In this document: piece by piece, positions 35,521 to 44,011 of the stretch
Numbering within the stretch: the stretch's first letter is position 1
Layout of the letters: every line of letters begins with the position of its first letter
Source of the DNA: Peptococcaceae bacterium
Lineage (GTDB): Bacteria; Bacillota; Peptococcia; Peptococcales; Peptococcaceae
NCBI GenBank assembly: GCA_017399005.1
Contig: JAFQEO010000009.1
Span: forward strand, 80,309 to 144,308
Direction of reading: 5' to 3'
DNA: 64,000 nt
Position numbers and translations under genes: made by a program
Notes under the pieces: model-generated
What the model was told of the DNA's origin: nothing
The model's database searches: none
What the model saw: the letters and a program-made list of their open reading frames with translations, nothing else

Positions 35521-36222
35521 TTAAAACCTCCCCTGACCACTGGCTAAAGTGGCTCCCATAATTTCTACCGCTCCATGCTGATAAAGCACACGGGCGCATT
35601 GCTGTATCGTTGTACCGGTGGTAAACACATCGTCTACCAGAATCACCCGTTTTCCGGTCACAGTAGCTTTCGGATGCATCGCAAAAGCACCATCCAGATT
35701 TTTCAGCCGCTCCTCCCGGTTCATTCCAGTCTGATGGGGTGTATGCCGGATACGGCTTAAACTGTTCTGCCACGGAATTCCCATCTGTTCCGACAGCGCT
35801 TTCGCAAGAAGTTCGCTCTGGTTATATCCCCGTTCCTGAAAGCGTTTCGGGTGCAGCGGTACCGGAACCAGCAAATCATACTCCTTCGGCAGCACGGGCG
35901 CCAGCTCTGCCGCCAGCGCTTCCGACAGCCACGGCATATTGCGAAACTTAAAATCCAGAATTGCCTGCTGCCACCCGTCCTGATGCGGCCAGACTGCTAC
36001 ATTGCCGGCCAGATAATCAGGCCAGTCCCGGCAGCTTCGGCACTGTTCGCTGAAAACACCAAAACTGTGACAGCGATGACACTGCCCCATCAGACTTCGT
36101 TTACGCAAAGCCTCTGCCCGGCAGCTATCACACACCTGTAGCCGAGGCTGCCGTTTCATACAGACCGGACAAACCGTCGGCAATGGAAAACAGATATCAT
36201 AGAGTTTCTGCAGAATATTCAG
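35521..36222 (-). CDS. comF: ComF family phosphoribosyltransferase-like protein
   Basis: About 233 residues. An N-terminal zinc-finger region has four Cys pairs (CPVC, CDSC, CHRC, CRSC). The C-terminal half has the PRTase motif VILVDDVFTTGTT and the ComF signature QERGYNQSELLAKALS, then RIRHTPHQTGMNREERLKNLDGAF. Family members take part in DNA uptake. The start is uncertain: GGGGGTG lies seven bases before a CTG (36220-36222), which I use; an in-frame TTG 18 codons earlier (36276) has no ribosome site. It is divergent from the radical SAM gene. Confidence 0.85.
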   Translation of the reverse strand: MNILQKLYDICFPLPTVCPVCMKRQPRLQVCDSCRAEALRKRSLMGQCHRCHSFGVFSEQCRSCRDWPDYLAGNVAVWPHQDGWQQAILDFKFRNMPWLSEALAAELAPVLPKEYDLLVPVPLHPKRFQERGYNQSELLAKALSEQMGIPWQNSLSRIRHTPHQTGMNREERLKNLDGAFAMHPKATVTGKRVILVDDVFTTGTTIQQCARVLYQHGAVEIMGATLASGQGRF

Positions 36223-36344
36223 ACAATCACCCCCTGTACAGAATTTCTGCAATGGATTCCGAAAAAGCCCTTGCAATGCACGAACAGATGTTTTATTATT
36301 ATATCGAACATATTTTCGTTTTCAGCATATTCAGGAGAATTCTT

Positions 36345-37694
36345 ATGAACCTTATCGATAAACTAACCATCCTTGCCGATGCTGCCAAATACGATGTATC
36401 CTGTTCCTCTTCAGGTTCAACCCGTCAAGGGGGCAAAGGTACTATCGGTTCCGCCGCAAAATCGGGCATTTGCCACTCATTCACCGCAGATGGCCGCTGC
36501 ATTTCCCTTTTAAAAATTCTGATGACCAACAACTGTATCTATGACTGCGCCTACTGTTTAAACCGGCGCAGCAACGACAAACCGCGTGCCATGTTTACTG
36601 TTGATGAAATTGTTTCCCTGACGATGGATTTCTACCGGCGCAATTATATTGAAGGTTTGTTTCTCAGTTCAGCTGTCATCGGTTCCCCGGATTACACCAT
36701 GGAGCTGCTGGTGAAAGTAGTAGAGAAGCTGCGATACGAAGAAAAATTTCACGGTTATATCCACTTAAAAGGTATTCCCGGTGCCAGCCCTGCTCTGATT
36801 CAGCGGGCAGGGTTTCTTGCCGACCGGCTCAGTGTCAATCTGGAACTGCCGTCTGAACAGTCATTGAAACTTCTTGCACCGGATAAAACCCGACAGAACC
36901 TCCTGCTGCCCATGCACCAGATTCACCAGGGCATTGTGCAGCGCAGTGAAGAACGGGCATTATCCCGAAAAGCACCGGCCTTTGTACCCGCCGGGCAAAC
37001 CACACAGATGATTGTAGGAGCCTCTGGTGAAAGTGATTTGCAGATTCTGCGTCTTTCCTCAGCACTCTATCAGAAATTTTCCATGAAGCGGGTTTATTTT
37101 TCCGCTTATGTGCCTGTCAATGAGGATTCACGCCTGCCGCAGATTGCAAAACCGCCTGTACTGCGGGAAAACCGGCTGTACCAGGCCGACTGGCTCATGC
37201 GCTTTTACGGGTTCGATGCCGCTGAACTTCTGGATGAATCCATGCCCAATTTCGACCCGGATTACGACCCGAAAATTATCTGGGCAGTTCGTCATCCCGA
37301 ACAGTTTCCGGTAGAAATCAACACAGCCTCTTACCAGCAATTGATTCGTGTGCCGGGGCTTGGCATCCGCTGTGCAAAACGCATTGTCAGCGCCCGCCGC
37401 ACAGCTCGGCTGGATTTTGAAGATTTGCTGCGCATGAAAGTCTCGCTAAAACGGGCACAGTACTTTATCACCTGTAAGGGAAAATATTATCGCATCCAGA
37501 ATCCGCAGCCCGATATGATTCTACGGGCACTAAAACCACAAGCCCGTTCACCTTATGAGCAACTCAGTCTCTTTCACGACTGGCAGACAACTACACCGCA
37601 AGGTATGGTGGAAGTGCTGAATGACAATGCCTATTTCCCTAAAAAAGCAGAATCGCAAAGCAGCAGCCAGAATAATCTGCTTCCAGTTTTCTAA
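36345..37694 (+). CDS. Putative DNA modification/repair radical SAM protein
   Basis: A 449-residue radical SAM enzyme. The iron-sulfur motif is CIYDCAYC (C64, C68, C71). The N-terminal YDVSCSSSGSTRQGG and the C-terminal helix-hairpin-helix (VEINTASYQQLIRVPGLGIRCAKRIVSAR, about 325-355) match the family that travels with a uracil-DNA-glycosylase-like DUF4130 protein, as it does here 50 bp downstream. The reaction is unknown; the HhH suggests nucleic acid binding. AGGAGAA precedes ATG 36345; upstream in-frame codons overlap the comF side and lack a ribosome site. Confidence 0.88.
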   Translation: MNLIDKLTILADAAKYDVSCSSSGSTRQGGKGTIGSAAKSGICHSFTADGRCISLLKILMTNNCIYDCAYCLNRRSNDKPRAMFTVDEIVSLTMDFYRRNYIEGLFLSSAVIGSPDYTMELLVKVVEKLRYEEKFHGYIHLKGIPGASPALIQRAGFLADRLSVNLELPSEQSLKLLAPDKTRQNLLLPMHQIHQGIVQRSEERALSRKAPAFVPAGQTTQMIVGASGESDLQILRLSSALYQKFSMKRVYFSAYVPVNEDSRLPQIAKPPVLRENRLYQADWLMRFYGFDAAELLDESMPNFDPDYDPKIIWAVRHPEQFPVEINTASYQQLIRVPGLGIRCAKRIVSARRTARLDFEDLLRMKVSLKRAQYFITCKGKYYRIQNPQPDMILRALKPQARSPYEQLSLFHDWQTTTPQGMVEVLNDNAYFPKKAESQSSSQNNLLPVF

Positions 37695-37743
37695 CACTCT
37701 GTGTCAGATGCATTCAACACAGTTCCAGAAAGGAGTCTCTTTT

Positions 37744-38481
37744 ATGAACAGCTATCTGTATGACGGCAGCTTTGACGGCCTTCTGACCGCTTATTTCTAT
37801 GCCTATAAAGATACCGACGTGCATGGCATCTATCGCCAGAGCGGTTATCAGCCCGATTTGCTGAGCCAGCCGCTAACCGTTCCCGCACAGAACGACAAAG
37901 CACAGCGCATAATGCACTCCGTACAGCAGAACCTATCAGCCTATACCATGCAGAATTTGTATCTGCTTTACCTCAGTGAGCTGCCGGACTGCGACCTGCT
38001 GGGGCTCCAGTATTTACGGCTATGCTTTTCACAAGGGGCCGGTATCAACCATGCTAAACATCATCCTGTAATTCGCCGCGTAGAAGATGCACGATACAAA
38101 GTTCTGCACGAACTGGACCATGTAAAAGGATTTCTGCGATTTCAACAGCTAGGCCGACATGTATTTTATGCCTGTTTTGCCCCGGACCACAATCAGCTTC
38201 CCCTGCTGATTTCTCATCTGGAACGACGATTTTCCGACCAGAAACTGATTGTACATGACGAAAAACGTAACTGTGCCCTGCTGTATAATCTGCACAGCAG
38301 TATTATCGTTCCGTTTACCGCTGACAATGCTGCCGAATTACTTGAACACAGCAATGATAACACCATTGATTTATTTCGCCGCTATTTTCAGGCAATCAAC
38401 ATTCCTGAGCGGGCCAATCCGCGCCAGCAGGCAAGATATATGCCGCATCGCTACCGGAAATATATGCCGGAAACTCAATAG
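37744..38481 (+). CDS. DUF4130 putative DNA metabolism protein
   Basis: A 245-residue partner of the radical SAM protein. It opens with YLYDGSFDGLLTAYFYAY, the start typical of this family (TIGR03915, recalled from memory). The DUF4130 domain covers about 85-240 (VEDARYKVLHELDHVKGFLRFQQ and RRFSDQKLIVHDEKRNCALLYN). The family is related by annotation to uracil-DNA glycosylases, but activity here is inferred. AAAGGAG lies seven bases before the ATG. It ends the operon; the last residues RYMPHRYRKYMPE are a conserved basic tail. Confidence 0.85.
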   Translation: MNSYLYDGSFDGLLTAYFYAYKDTDVHGIYRQSGYQPDLLSQPLTVPAQNDKAQRIMHSVQQNLSAYTMQNLYLLYLSELPDCDLLGLQYLRLCFSQGAGINHAKHHPVIRRVEDARYKVLHELDHVKGFLRFQQLGRHVFYACFAPDHNQLPLLISHLERRFSDQKLIVHDEKRNCALLYNLHSSIIVPFTADNAAELLEHSNDNTIDLFRRYFQAINIPERANPRQQARYMPHRYRKYMPETQ

Positions 38482-38561
38482 AAACAGCACAATCGCTTTA
38501 TGAGTTCTGCATATTAGAATATTCTGGAAATCATTATCCAATTCCTCTATCGAAAAAACGC

Positions 38562-38605
38562 AAAAAACGTCGAAGAACTTTGTTCCGGTTCCTCGACGTT
38601 TTTTC
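38562..38605. terminator. Bidirectional terminator between the DUF4130 gene and codY
   Basis: AAAAAACGTCGA pairs with TCGACGTTTTTT with inner GAA/TTC pairing. It serves the plus-strand DUF4130 unit and the convergent codY on the minus strand. Confidence 0.88.
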
Positions 38606-38624
38606 TATATTATTTTACATTCTG

Positions 38625-39356
38625 TTAAATAGCAGCCAGTTCCTCATACAGATAATCGTTCAGAATTTTAATGTACGTACCTTTCATCCCCAGCGACCGG
38701 GCATCGATAACACCGGCACTTTCCAGTTTGCGAAGCGCATTGACAATCACCGACCGGGTGAGTTTATACTCTTCCGCCAGTTTGCTTGCCACCAGAAATC
38801 CCTCATTGCCATCGATTTCACTGAAAATATATTTCACAGCCTCCAGTTCCGAGTAAGACAGCACTTCCAGCGCCAGCTGCACCACGTTTTTCTTACGGGC
38901 TTCCGTTTCCGCCTTGCGACTGGCTGCACGAATCATCAGCACTGAAGCCAGCGCTGCCGCATACTCAGCCAAAAGCTGAATATCCTCAGAAAACATCTCC
39001 TTCTCCCGGCCACAGATTAAGAGCCCCATCTGCTCTGCAGGACTGCCAACCGGCACAAGTGCAATACAGTTGCCGTTATGCCGCTGGTTATAAACCGGCT
39101 GCCGCAATGTCAGCATCCATTCCAGATTATCCTTGCTGCACTGTTTTTCATCCAGCTCTTTGCGGCTGAAAATCTGCATGGCCTCTGTGTCACAAAAGCC
39201 CAGCAGCTCCCCGCTCTGATTCATAATATAAATACTGCACTGCAGCAGCTGATGCAGCTGTTCCGCAGCCGCCTGCACATCCAGTGCATCCACCGTCGCT
39301 TTCTGCATCATCTGATGCATTGTTCTGTTTTTTTCCAATACATGTTCCAGTTCCAT
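38625..39356 (-). CDS. codY: GTP-sensing transcriptional regulator CodY
   Basis: A global repressor of nitrogen and starvation genes, activated by GTP and branched-chain amino acids. The 243 residues have an N-terminal GAF domain (about 1-150) and a C-terminal winged helix (about 185-235) with the near-invariant ASKLAEEYKLTRSVIVNALRKLESAGVIDARSLGMKGTYIK. Slightly shorter than Bacillus CodY (259). GGGAGG precedes the ATG. It is monocistronic here, not beside the hslUV/xerC genes that accompany it in Bacillus. Confidence 0.94.
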   Translation of the reverse strand: MELEHVLEKNRTMHQMMQKATVDALDVQAAAEQLHQLLQCSIYIMNQSGELLGFCDTEAMQIFSRKELDEKQCSKDNLEWMLTLRQPVYNQRHNGNCIALVPVGSPAEQMGLLICGREKEMFSEDIQLLAEYAAALASVLMIRAASRKAETEARKKNVVQLALEVLSYSELEAVKYIFSEIDGNEGFLVASKLAEEYKLTRSVIVNALRKLESAGVIDARSLGMKGTYIKILNDYLYEELAAI

Positions 39357-39506
39357 TATATTTGCCTCCCAATTATCATGTTAACCTCAAGATAGTAGTA
39401 TTATTGCCAGAGATTTACATAATATTCACAGAAGGCAAAATTTTATTGAGGAAAAAAACACCAGAACATAGTATCCGCAAACTATACAGCAACCTTATAA
39501 TAAACA
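39357..39506. other. codY upstream region
   Basis: AT-rich gene-free DNA holding the codY ribosome site and a possible promoter on the minus strand (TTGCTG, 16 bases, TATGTT). I see no CodY box here that would show autoregulation. The rest of the 329-bp gap is the palindromic element at 39507-39667. Confidence 0.3.
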
Positions 39507-39667
39507 AAACCGGAACAATAAATTTGCATACAGCGCATTCGAAAACAAGATGGATATTTCCGTAGTCTGTTCGCTTTAGCTGGATTTTCAATCCAGCTAA
39601 AGCGAACAGGCAAGGAAATGTCCAGATATTTGAGGAAAGCTGTAAGCAAATTATTCGTTCCGGTTTC
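39507..39667. repeat. 161-bp near-palindromic element
   Basis: A centre of two perfect 20-bp arms (CTGTTCGCTTTAGCTGGATT at 39567-39586 and its complement at 39590-39609, loop TTC) is extended outward by matching blocks: GGATATTTCC/GGAAATGTCC, AATTTGCATACAGC/GCTGTAAGCAAATT and CCGGAAC/GTTCCGG. The arms are about 80 bases each. No coding frame of note. It could be a miniature inverted-repeat element or a large structured RNA; it also overlaps the natural place for a dusB terminator. Confidence 0.75.
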
Positions 39668-39685
39668 CAGGTTTCTAATTCATTT

Positions 39686-40642
39686 TTAAAACTTCATCTG
39701 CAGCAGATTCTGCAGCTCTTCCATGGTAGATACCGTATTGATTAAATCCCGCATCCGTGCTGCATTTGGCAGGCCTTTATAATACCAGGCAATATGTTTG
39801 CGCAGTTCCTTCATCGCCACATATTCCCCTTTTTCCGCACAGATTAACCGTGCATGATGCAGAATTACCTCCTTGCGCTGTTCCAGTGCCGGTTCCGGCT
39901 CATACCGGCCGCTGCGCAGATAATCCAGCGTCTGCTGATACATCCATGGACGGCCCAGCGCCCCGCGGCCCAGCATAATGCCATCACAGCCGGTCTGTTC
40001 CATCATCGCCTTTCCATCTTCCGGCTCAAATAAATCCCCGTTGCCGATTACCGGCACATTCACAGCTTCTTTCACCTGACGGATAATCTCCCAGTCGGCT
40101 TTGCCGCTGTAATACTGCATACGGGTACGTCCATGCACCGCAATGGCACTGACCCCGGCTGCCTCCATCTGTTTGGCATATTCCACCGCATTGACCGAAT
40201 TATCATCCCAGCCTTTGCGGAATTTTACCGTAACCGGCACATCTACAGCCTTCACCATAGATTCCACAATCTGCACCGCCAGCTCCGGATTACGCATCAG
40301 TGAGGAACCTTCGCCGTTGTTAACCACCTTCGGCACCGGACACCCCATATTGATATCAATAATCTGTGCCCCGTGCGCCTGCATAATACGGGCACCCTCC
40401 GCCATTACATCCGGCTCGGAGCCGAAAATCTGCATACTGACCGGCTGAGTTTCCCCTTCCATGTTCATCAGCAGATAGGTTTTCTGATTTTTATATGTCA
40501 GTGCCTTTGCACTAATCATTTCAGTATACACTAGCCCGCAGCCATACTCCCGGGCAATCAGCCGGCTCGGCCGGTCGCTGATGCCGGCCATCGGCGCCGC
40601 CACCACCGGATTTTCCTGTAATATCTGTTTTATGAGATTCAT
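39686..40642 (-). CDS. dusB: tRNA-dihydrouridine synthase (DusB type)
   Basis: Reduces uridines in the tRNA D-loop using FMN and NADPH. The 318 residues begin with the FMN-binding APMAGISDRPSRLIAREYG, have the catalytic Cys101 in NMGCPVPKVV, then VTVKFRKGW, AVHGRTRMQYYSGKADW and GCDGIMLGRGALGRPW. I start at ATG 40640-40642 after AGGAGAG; 15 codons further upstream lack a ribosome site. Its 3' end runs into the palindromic element. It appears to be a single-gene unit. Confidence 0.92.
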   Translation of the reverse strand: MNLIKQILQENPVVAAPMAGISDRPSRLIAREYGCGLVYTEMISAKALTYKNQKTYLLMNMEGETQPVSMQIFGSEPDVMAEGARIMQAHGAQIIDINMGCPVPKVVNNGEGSSLMRNPELAVQIVESMVKAVDVPVTVKFRKGWDDNSVNAVEYAKQMEAAGVSAIAVHGRTRMQYYSGKADWEIIRQVKEAVNVPVIGNGDLFEPEDGKAMMEQTGCDGIMLGRGALGRPWMYQQTLDYLRSGRYEPEPALEQRKEVILHHARLICAEKGEYVAMKELRKHIAWYYKGLPNAARMRDLINTVSTMEELQNLLQMKF

Positions 40643-40739
40643 ATTGCGCTCTCCTGTATCTTCTAACATGTTCATTCCTATATTCACTTACAGAATCGTT
40701 TCGGATTTCATCATAGCAAATAAAACGCTTCTGTGCAAG

Positions 40740-40770
40740 AAAAAAGGACGCATCTACAGATACGTCCTTT
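40740..40770 (-). terminator. Terminator of the aminotransferase gene
   Basis: On the minus strand AAAGGACG, ATCT/AGAT and CGTCCTTTTTT form a hairpin with a T-tract, 10 bp after the stop codon. Confidence 0.85.
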
Positions 40771-40779
40771 GTACTCTTA

Positions 40780-42027
40780 TTATTCGCCTACGATATCCAG
40801 CGCTTCTTTGATTTTTGCTGCAATACCCACGATTTTTTCTTCCGGCAGTGCACACAGCGCTACGCGGATACCTGCATTGGCACCATCGCCCAGCGGAACC
40901 ATAAAGATATCGCTTTTACGCAGTTCGGCTGCCACTTCTTCTGCCTTCACAGTTGGTACGGTTACAAAGAAACCGGAATCAAACGGACAGGTTTTCAGCC
41001 CTACTTCCTGTGCTTCTTTTACAAATACCTCTGCACGTTTCAGCAGGCTCAGACGCAGTTCTTCCTGTTCTGCGCGGAATGCCGCTTTCAGTTCAGGAGT
41101 CTGGTCGATTTTTTCCATTACATGCATCCCTAAACGGCTGCAGTTGGACCAGGTAGCACGGCTTGAGAATTTGTTGATGGCGATAAAATCATCCACTTCC
41201 TGCTGGCTGGAGGATACGCACAGCAGACAGCCTAAGCGATAGCCGTACATTGCATAACTTTTCGACATGGTGTAAGCCACCAGCAGAATAAAGTTTTCCG
41301 GCAGATTGTTAAACAGGCTGAAGAATGCACGTGCTTCCGGTGCTGCATAGTCAATATACGCAACATCCAGCAGCAGAACCACATTATTTCTGCCATTGTT
41401 TGCAATAGCAGTCAGTTCCGCCATGATTGCTTCCCATTCATTCTGTTTTACATTGTATCCGGTTGGATTGTTTGCCGGTGTGTTCAGAATCATAAATACG
41501 TTGGTCTGTTTTTCTGCGTATTCACGCAGTTTTTCGATACAGCCCTGCACATTAAAATTATTGTTTTCATCAAAGGATACAAATGTGTCAAAGCTGCGGC
41601 CGCATTCCCGACAGATGCTTTTGTACGCTGCCCAGTAACGGTCCATGCTGATTACAGTATCGCCTGGTTCCAGATAGTTGTAGATTGCATGGTGCAGACC
41701 GCCTGTACCGCCTGGAGTTGCAACACCGCCGATGCATGCATTCGGACGATATTCGCGGAATGCGCCATCGATAGCTGCCTGTACAAAGCCAGGAGTCCCT
41801 TCAATAGATGCATATTCTGCAGAATCACGGAACGGAATCAGTTTTACAGCTTCCTCTACCGTTTTCATGGTAATCAGCTGGCCATTGGCATCTAAAAATG
41901 CACCGGTAGTGGCATTGATGATATTTTCTTTGCCTACTTCTGCTGCACGTGCTTTTGCCATCCCGCTGATGCGGAAGATTTTGTCCGGGCCGCCCTTGCC
42001 CTGGGTGTGTTTTGCTAAAACGCTCAT
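40780..42027 (-). CDS. Class I/II pyridoxal-phosphate aminotransferase
   Basis: A 415-residue aminotransferase related to the aspartate/aromatic aminotransferase fold. PLP-site motifs are NTPANNPTG (182-190), D221 in LLLDVAYID, and the Schiff-base lysine K256 in YTMSKSYAMYGYR. The C-terminal GANAGIRVALCALPEEKI supplies the substrate-binding arginine. It probably transaminates aspartate or aromatic amino acids; this is family-level inference. AGGAATGG precedes the ATG. Single gene with its own terminator; neighbours give no pathway hint. Confidence 0.88.
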   Translation of the reverse strand: MSVLAKHTQGKGGPDKIFRISGMAKARAAEVGKENIINATTGAFLDANGQLITMKTVEEAVKLIPFRDSAEYASIEGTPGFVQAAIDGAFREYRPNACIGGVATPGGTGGLHHAIYNYLEPGDTVISMDRYWAAYKSICRECGRSFDTFVSFDENNNFNVQGCIEKLREYAEKQTNVFMILNTPANNPTGYNVKQNEWEAIMAELTAIANNGRNNVVLLLDVAYIDYAAPEARAFFSLFNNLPENFILLVAYTMSKSYAMYGYRLGCLLCVSSSQQEVDDFIAINKFSSRATWSNCSRLGMHVMEKIDQTPELKAAFRAEQEELRLSLLKRAEVFVKEAQEVGLKTCPFDSGFFVTVPTVKAEEVAAELRKSDIFMVPLGDGANAGIRVALCALPEEKIVGIAAKIKEALDIVGE

Positions 42028-42202
42028 GTTCCATTCCTACTTTCTCTTTTTAGGTATATAGTAAGTCGCCTTCTGCGACCTTTTATCAGAATCATACTTT
42101 GATATTATATCCTGTCCATCCTGTATGTGCAATAATGTACCGCTCATGTATTTTGTATTTATTTTGTATTTTTAACCAAACTATCGTCTTTCAGCGAAAA
42201 AT

Positions 42203-42236
42203 AAAAAAAGACTGACAAAACAAGGTCTGTCAGTCT
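42203..42236 (-). terminator. Terminator of the ABC-F gene
   Basis: On the minus strand AGACTGACA pairs with TGTCAGTCT around a loop, followed by seven T residues. Confidence 0.85.
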
Positions 42237-42249
42237 GGATATTTTTATT

Positions 42250-43848
42250 CTAGTTTCTTGCATATTTCCATTCCAGGAATTCATCATAGGTACCGATTTT
42301 ACTCAGTACACCTTCCTCCTGAATTTCGATGATGCGGTTTGCAATGGTATCCACAAACTGATGGTCGTGGGATGCAAACAGCAGAATGCCTTTGAATTCG
42401 ATTAAACCGTTGTTCACCGCTGTGATAGATTCCAGATCCAGATGGTTGGTTGGCTGGTCGATAACCAGTACGTTTGCACCGTACATCATCATTTTACTCA
42501 GCATGCAGCGAACTTTTTCGCCCCCGGATAATACGTTTACCGGTTTCAGTACATCATCGCCGGAGAACAGCATTCTGCCCAGGAACCCGCGCAGATAGGT
42601 CTCGGTGTGGTCTTTTGGTGTGTACTGCTCCAGCCAGCGCAGGATAGACAGGTTGCAATCGTTAAAGTATGCGCTGTTATCGTGCGGGAAGTAGCTCTGG
42701 CTTGTGCTTACGCCCCATTTAAAGCTGCCTTCGTCCGGTTCCATTTCGCCCATTAAAATCTGGAACAGTGTTGTGGTTGCGATTTCATTATCGCCAACAA
42801 ACGCAACTTTTTCACCTTTATCAATACGGAAAGATACATTGTTTAACACTTTTACACCGTCTACGGTTTTGCTTAACCCTTCAACGGTCAGGATTTCCTT
42901 ACCTGGTTCTCTATCCATTTCAAAACCCAGATATGGATATTTACGAGAAGATACCGGCAGTTCCTCCACGGTCAGTTTATCCAGCAGTTTACGGCGGGCA
43001 GTTGCCTGTTTTGCTTTGGATTTATTAGCAGAGAAGCGGGAGATAAAGCTCTGCAGTTCTTTAATTTTATCTTCTTTTTTACGGTTCTGGTCACGCATTA
43101 AGCGCTGCATCAGCTGGCTGGATTCGTACCAGAAGTCGTAGTTACCAGTATAGATTTTGATTTTTTTGAAGTCGATATCCACAATGTGGGTACAAACCAT
43201 ATTTAAGAAGTGACGGTCATGGGATACCACGATAACGGTACCTTCATAATCCATCAGGAAATCTTCCAGCCAGCGGATAGACTGGATATCCAGGTCATTG
43301 GTAGGTTCGTCCAGCAGAATAATCTGCGGCTGGCCGAATAAGGCCTGTGCCAGCAGAACTTTCACTTTCTGTTTCCCGTCCAAAGAACCCATCATGGAAT
43401 ATTCAATGCCGGTTTCCAGCCCCAGACCCTGTAACAGTTTCTGTACTTCGGTTTCTGCATCCCAGCCGTTTAACTCGGCAAATTCGCCTTCCAGTTCAGA
43501 TGCCAGAATCCCGTCTTCCTCGCTGAAGTCCGGTTTTGCATACAGCGCATCCTTTTCCTGCATAATCTGATATAAGCGGGCGTTGCCCATAATAACGGTA
43601 TCCATTACGGTGTATTCGTCATATGCGTTGTGGTCCTGTTTTAAAACGGACATACGAACATTGGCCGGAATGATAATTTCACCGGTGGTTGGTTCTTTCA
43701 CGCCGCTCAGAATTTTTAAAAACGTGGATTTCCCTGCACCGTTTGCACCAATGATGCCGTAGCAGTTGCCCGGTGTAAATTTCAGATTTACATCGGAAAA
43801 TAAAGTGGTACCGTCAAAGCTTAAGCTCACATTATTAACTGTGATCAT
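42250..43848 (-). CDS. ABC-F family ATPase (YkpA/YbiT-like)
   Basis: A 532-residue soluble protein with two ABC domains joined by a charged linker, of the ribosome-associated ABC-F group. Domain 1: Walker A GANGAGKST, signature-like LDGKQKVKVLLAQALFG, Walker B LLDEPTNDLD. Domain 2: VGDNEIATTT in the Walker A place, LSGGEKVRCMLSKMMM, and VIDQPTNHLD, where Q465 replaces the usual catalytic Glu. Domain 2 Walker A also lacks the usual GKT/S. So site 2 looks impaired. Start at ATG 43846-43848 after AGGAGGAA. Confidence 0.88.
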   Translation of the reverse strand: MITVNNVSLSFDGTTLFSDVNLKFTPGNCYGIIGANGAGKSTFLKILSGVKEPTTGEIIIPANVRMSVLKQDHNAYDEYTVMDTVIMGNARLYQIMQEKDALYAKPDFSEEDGILASELEGEFAELNGWDAETEVQKLLQGLGLETGIEYSMMGSLDGKQKVKVLLAQALFGQPQIILLDEPTNDLDIQSIRWLEDFLMDYEGTVIVVSHDRHFLNMVCTHIVDIDFKKIKIYTGNYDFWYESSQLMQRLMRDQNRKKEDKIKELQSFISRFSANKSKAKQATARRKLLDKLTVEELPVSSRKYPYLGFEMDREPGKEILTVEGLSKTVDGVKVLNNVSFRIDKGEKVAFVGDNEIATTTLFQILMGEMEPDEGSFKWGVSTSQSYFPHDNSAYFNDCNLSILRWLEQYTPKDHTETYLRGFLGRMLFSGDDVLKPVNVLSGGEKVRCMLSKMMMYGANVLVIDQPTNHLDLESITAVNNGLIEFKGILLFASHDHQFVDTIANRIIEIQEEGVLSKIGTYDEFLEWKYARN

Positions 43849-44011
43849 GTTCTTCCTCCTGCAATAACATACATATTTCCTATACGCCTTCAGAACTGCT
43901 TTGTTGACCATTGGCTGCGGCAACACGCTATCTGGCGCTAACATAAACACTATCTTTTTAATGATACTGTTTTGCAGGCTAAATGTCAAGTTTTGAAGCC
44001 GCAGGTCCCCA

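Noticed and set aside
36183..36344. Upstream extension of the radical SAM frame
   Set aside because: It overlaps the comF start region and has no ribosome site; ATG 36345 has AGGAGAA at good spacing.
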